Notes under the pieces: model-generated
The model's input: the letters and a program-made list of their open reading frames with translations, nothing else
The model's database searches: none
Told to the model about the DNA's origin: nothing
Shown here: positions 61,885-64,000 of the stretch, piece after piece
How the letters are laid out: the number at the start of each line of letters is the position of its first letter
How positions within the stretch are numbered: position 1 is the stretch's first letter
Made by a program: the position numbers and the translations under genes
Origin: Epiperipatus broadwayi
Lineage: Eukaryota > Onychophora > Udeonychophora > Euonychophora > Peripatidae
Reading direction: 5' to 3'
Assembly (NCBI GenBank): GCA_028023455.1
Contig: JAQFVV010012441.1
Span: 5,377,492-5,441,491, forward strand
Length of the DNA: 64,000 nt

Positions 61885-64000
61885 TACAATTTTGTTTTAA
61901 TTAAGGGACATTATATATTATAACGGGAGTCGTTAATAAAGTTTGTTAGTTATGTTAACTGTGTGTAATTATTTAGTTAGATATTACGGCCAAGAACATA
62001 ACAGACATAGTTATTGCCTTGATAACTAAATAGAAAATTATTATTATTAGTTTGTTTTAATATGGATTAATTTCTGCAAGCATATGACATAATCATGCTC
62101 ACGCTCTCTATTGTTTAAAATATACAATTTGTAATGAACTCCAAACGTTTATTTCTTTGTTTCAACTGATAAAATGCAATGATGACTTATGGCTTTGTCA
62201 ATGTCAAGTTTTGGTTAATAAAAAAATACTATTAGTTAGAAACATTTATTTATTTGTGTGTATAAAAAAATTAGAATAATTCATTTTTAGAATTATTCTA
62301 AAATTAATTAGTTTATGTATATAACTGATATATGAAAAGCTTAAGATAGGTGTATGTTATTTATATCTGTTGATTCGATATAGGCACAGTTAAATTCACA
62401 AAGAAACACAAATTGTTTTAGATGAGGCTCATATGGTACTCACAATATATATATATATATATTATAACAGATGGACGTGTCCACTAGCCCCAAAAGTTGA
62501 TGATGTCAGATATAACGGATGGAATGATTACAACTAATCCCAAACATTGCTAACACCAGATGTAATGGGTGGTCAACTAACTTGCAGACTGTACTATTAT
62601 GCAGATGTAGCAATAAGGTGTGAGATAAGTTAATATGCACTAATTTATTACCCCTAATGAAACAATCTGCAAAGACCTACCAGGCTTAGGAGGGAAAAAA
62701 GTTGAATCCAACTATGTTCAGACTGTGGGTCATCTGATAAAGTGCTAATGAGAACCTGACAAAATGCTTAACCAGTGATTGCATACCCTTTAATTAACTA
62801 ACTCTATTCCTATTTAATAATATTAAATGCAATTTAGTTTAGTTCATCCAACTTCCCCCTTTTTTAATTCCGTTATGCCCTAATATTCAAGCCCAGAGAG
62901 AATATTGCTTTTAACTCCTTTAGCAGGTATGAACAGATATACACTGCAACACCTCCACCTATATGTAGGTTACAACTAGCATTTATAATATTTGTTTTAT
63001 TTTCAAGTTTTTTTATAATAAGAAAAAATAGATGTGTGTGCATGTATAATTATTTATAAACTGTGGAATGTCAGGACAACTCAACAAACCAGAGACCGGA
63101 ATAAATATAAACTCTCAAACATTTATTAACAATAATAAATATCAAGTATAACAACAATAGTAGTGATAAAAAAATAATAATCATCATAAGTACGTGTGTC
63201 ACCAGTGAACCTCTACCATGTTACTAATTAATTATCCTCTAAATCCAACCCTTATACCCCATGGTAGAAATCCACCTATGTCACTCATTCTCTACAAATC
63301 ATAATTATATAGAAAAATCAACTTTAGTTATTTAATATAATTGAGATGCTGGCTAGCTAAATTATATATTTACAAATGTTACTTTATTTAACAAATTTCC
63401 CCAATTTATATATATGATAGAGACAGATACCAGTTGATTAGTCAAACATACTGGAAAATATACCAGTTAATCACAAAATAAAACATACAATATGTATTCT
63501 GTATAAGTGTTGTAATTTAACCTATATATAAATTTAGAAAATCTTACCTCAATATTTATGTGGATAACCTGATGTGAAGCAGGAGGTATTACCTAAATTT
63601 TATTTATAATGAAAATATCAAAAATATCAAAATGAATAATCCCCCCTTTTCTTCTTTGCTAATTCTGAAAAATGAGGCTTCAGCATCAGAGTGTGAAAAT
63701 ACAACAGATAGTATGAATAAAAAAAATAAAGAAATAAACAAAAATTTACAATATTGATTCTTTGATTAAAAATTGTAATTGAAACAAAGTTCATAAAAAT
63801 CATCATAATAGAAGTAGTAGTAGTTGATAGTTAAGCAAGTTGTTCTTCAAAGCAGTTTCACTTAGTAAATAATTTTCCTTAGCAAGTATAGATAGGTACA
63901 ATGGTGTCTCCTGTAGTTATGTTTAATGGTAAATTCACCATAAAGTATTCCAATCCTTGTTTACTTTGGACTTAAGGCATTTTCTGGTGTGTTTACAAGA
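61885..64000. other. AT-rich noncoding stretch
   Basis: A palindrome of about 35 bp (ttagaataattc...gaattattctaa) is at 62,270-62,303. At 62,462-62,580 there are 2 to 2.5 diverged ~50-bp units (ataac-gatgga...agat). (TA)n at 62,441-62,461 is preceded by CTCACA. At 63,069 TGTCAGGACAACTCAACAAA followed by caaacatttatta could be an LTR-like end on the minus strand, unproven. No gene recognised. Confidence 0.4.

Noticed and set aside
1-64000. CRISPR array, bacterial operon or phage
   Set aside because: No short direct repeats with spacers, no Shine-Dalgarno-led ORFs, and clear eukaryotic retroelements.

Overview
This window is eukaryotic, almost certainly metazoan, nuclear DNA. It is extremely AT-rich (GC roughly a quarter by eye) and full of (TA)n microsatellites. 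It carries Penelope-like retroelements (PLEs) with GIY-YIG endonucleases, APE-type LINE relics, tRNA-derived SINEs and many hairpin-forming (foldback) elements. I see no intact host gene: every recognisable protein fragment belongs to a retroelement and is frameshifted, truncated or interrupted by stops. The species cannot be told from this sequence; an AT-rich invertebrate fits best. Without a gene the window reads as intergenic or intronic repeat-rich DNA.

Layout. 1-2.4 kb: noncoding, with a 3 x 90-bp tandem repeat. 2.4-3.3 kb: a short element with inverted ends. 3.4-6.5 kb: unit 'a', an unidentified ~3.1-kb repeat whose inverted copy 'b' lies at 16.0-20.6 kb; b is split by a 1.6-kb foldback element. 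8.4-11.1 kb: a decayed LINE with APE, RT and C-terminal traces, carrying hairpins and a SINE. 11.5-13 kb: two more LINE tails and a second SINE with a clear target duplication. 14.4-16.0 kb: two PLE fragments of different families, head to head. 25.2-30.6 kb: PLEs of three families; one is interrupted by two hairpin elements, one of which has an exact 17-bp target duplication. 32.3-36.9 kb and 54.6-59.3 kb: two inverted copies of a ~4.6-kb unidentified unit. 37.7-42.7 kb: three consecutive PLE loci of three families, each a head-to-head inverted pair. 42.8-45.5 kb: a 2.7-kb block strongly depleted of G on the + strand. 45.5-64 kb outside these units: mostly featureless AT-rich DNA with microsatellites.

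Two structural themes recur. First, in all seven PLE loci where a partner copy can be seen, the two fragments meet 5' to 5' (left on -, right on +), from kilobase scale down to tens of bases. Second, many units begin TGT and/or end ACA and abut (TA)n tracts, and several (TA)n tracts are flanked by short inverted copies of the adjoining unique sequence (X-(TA)n-X'). Together these suggest that TA tracts serve both as insertion targets and as hairpin or template-switch points. Homologies were found by reading; identity levels are estimates, no alignment was computed, and base counts were made by hand.
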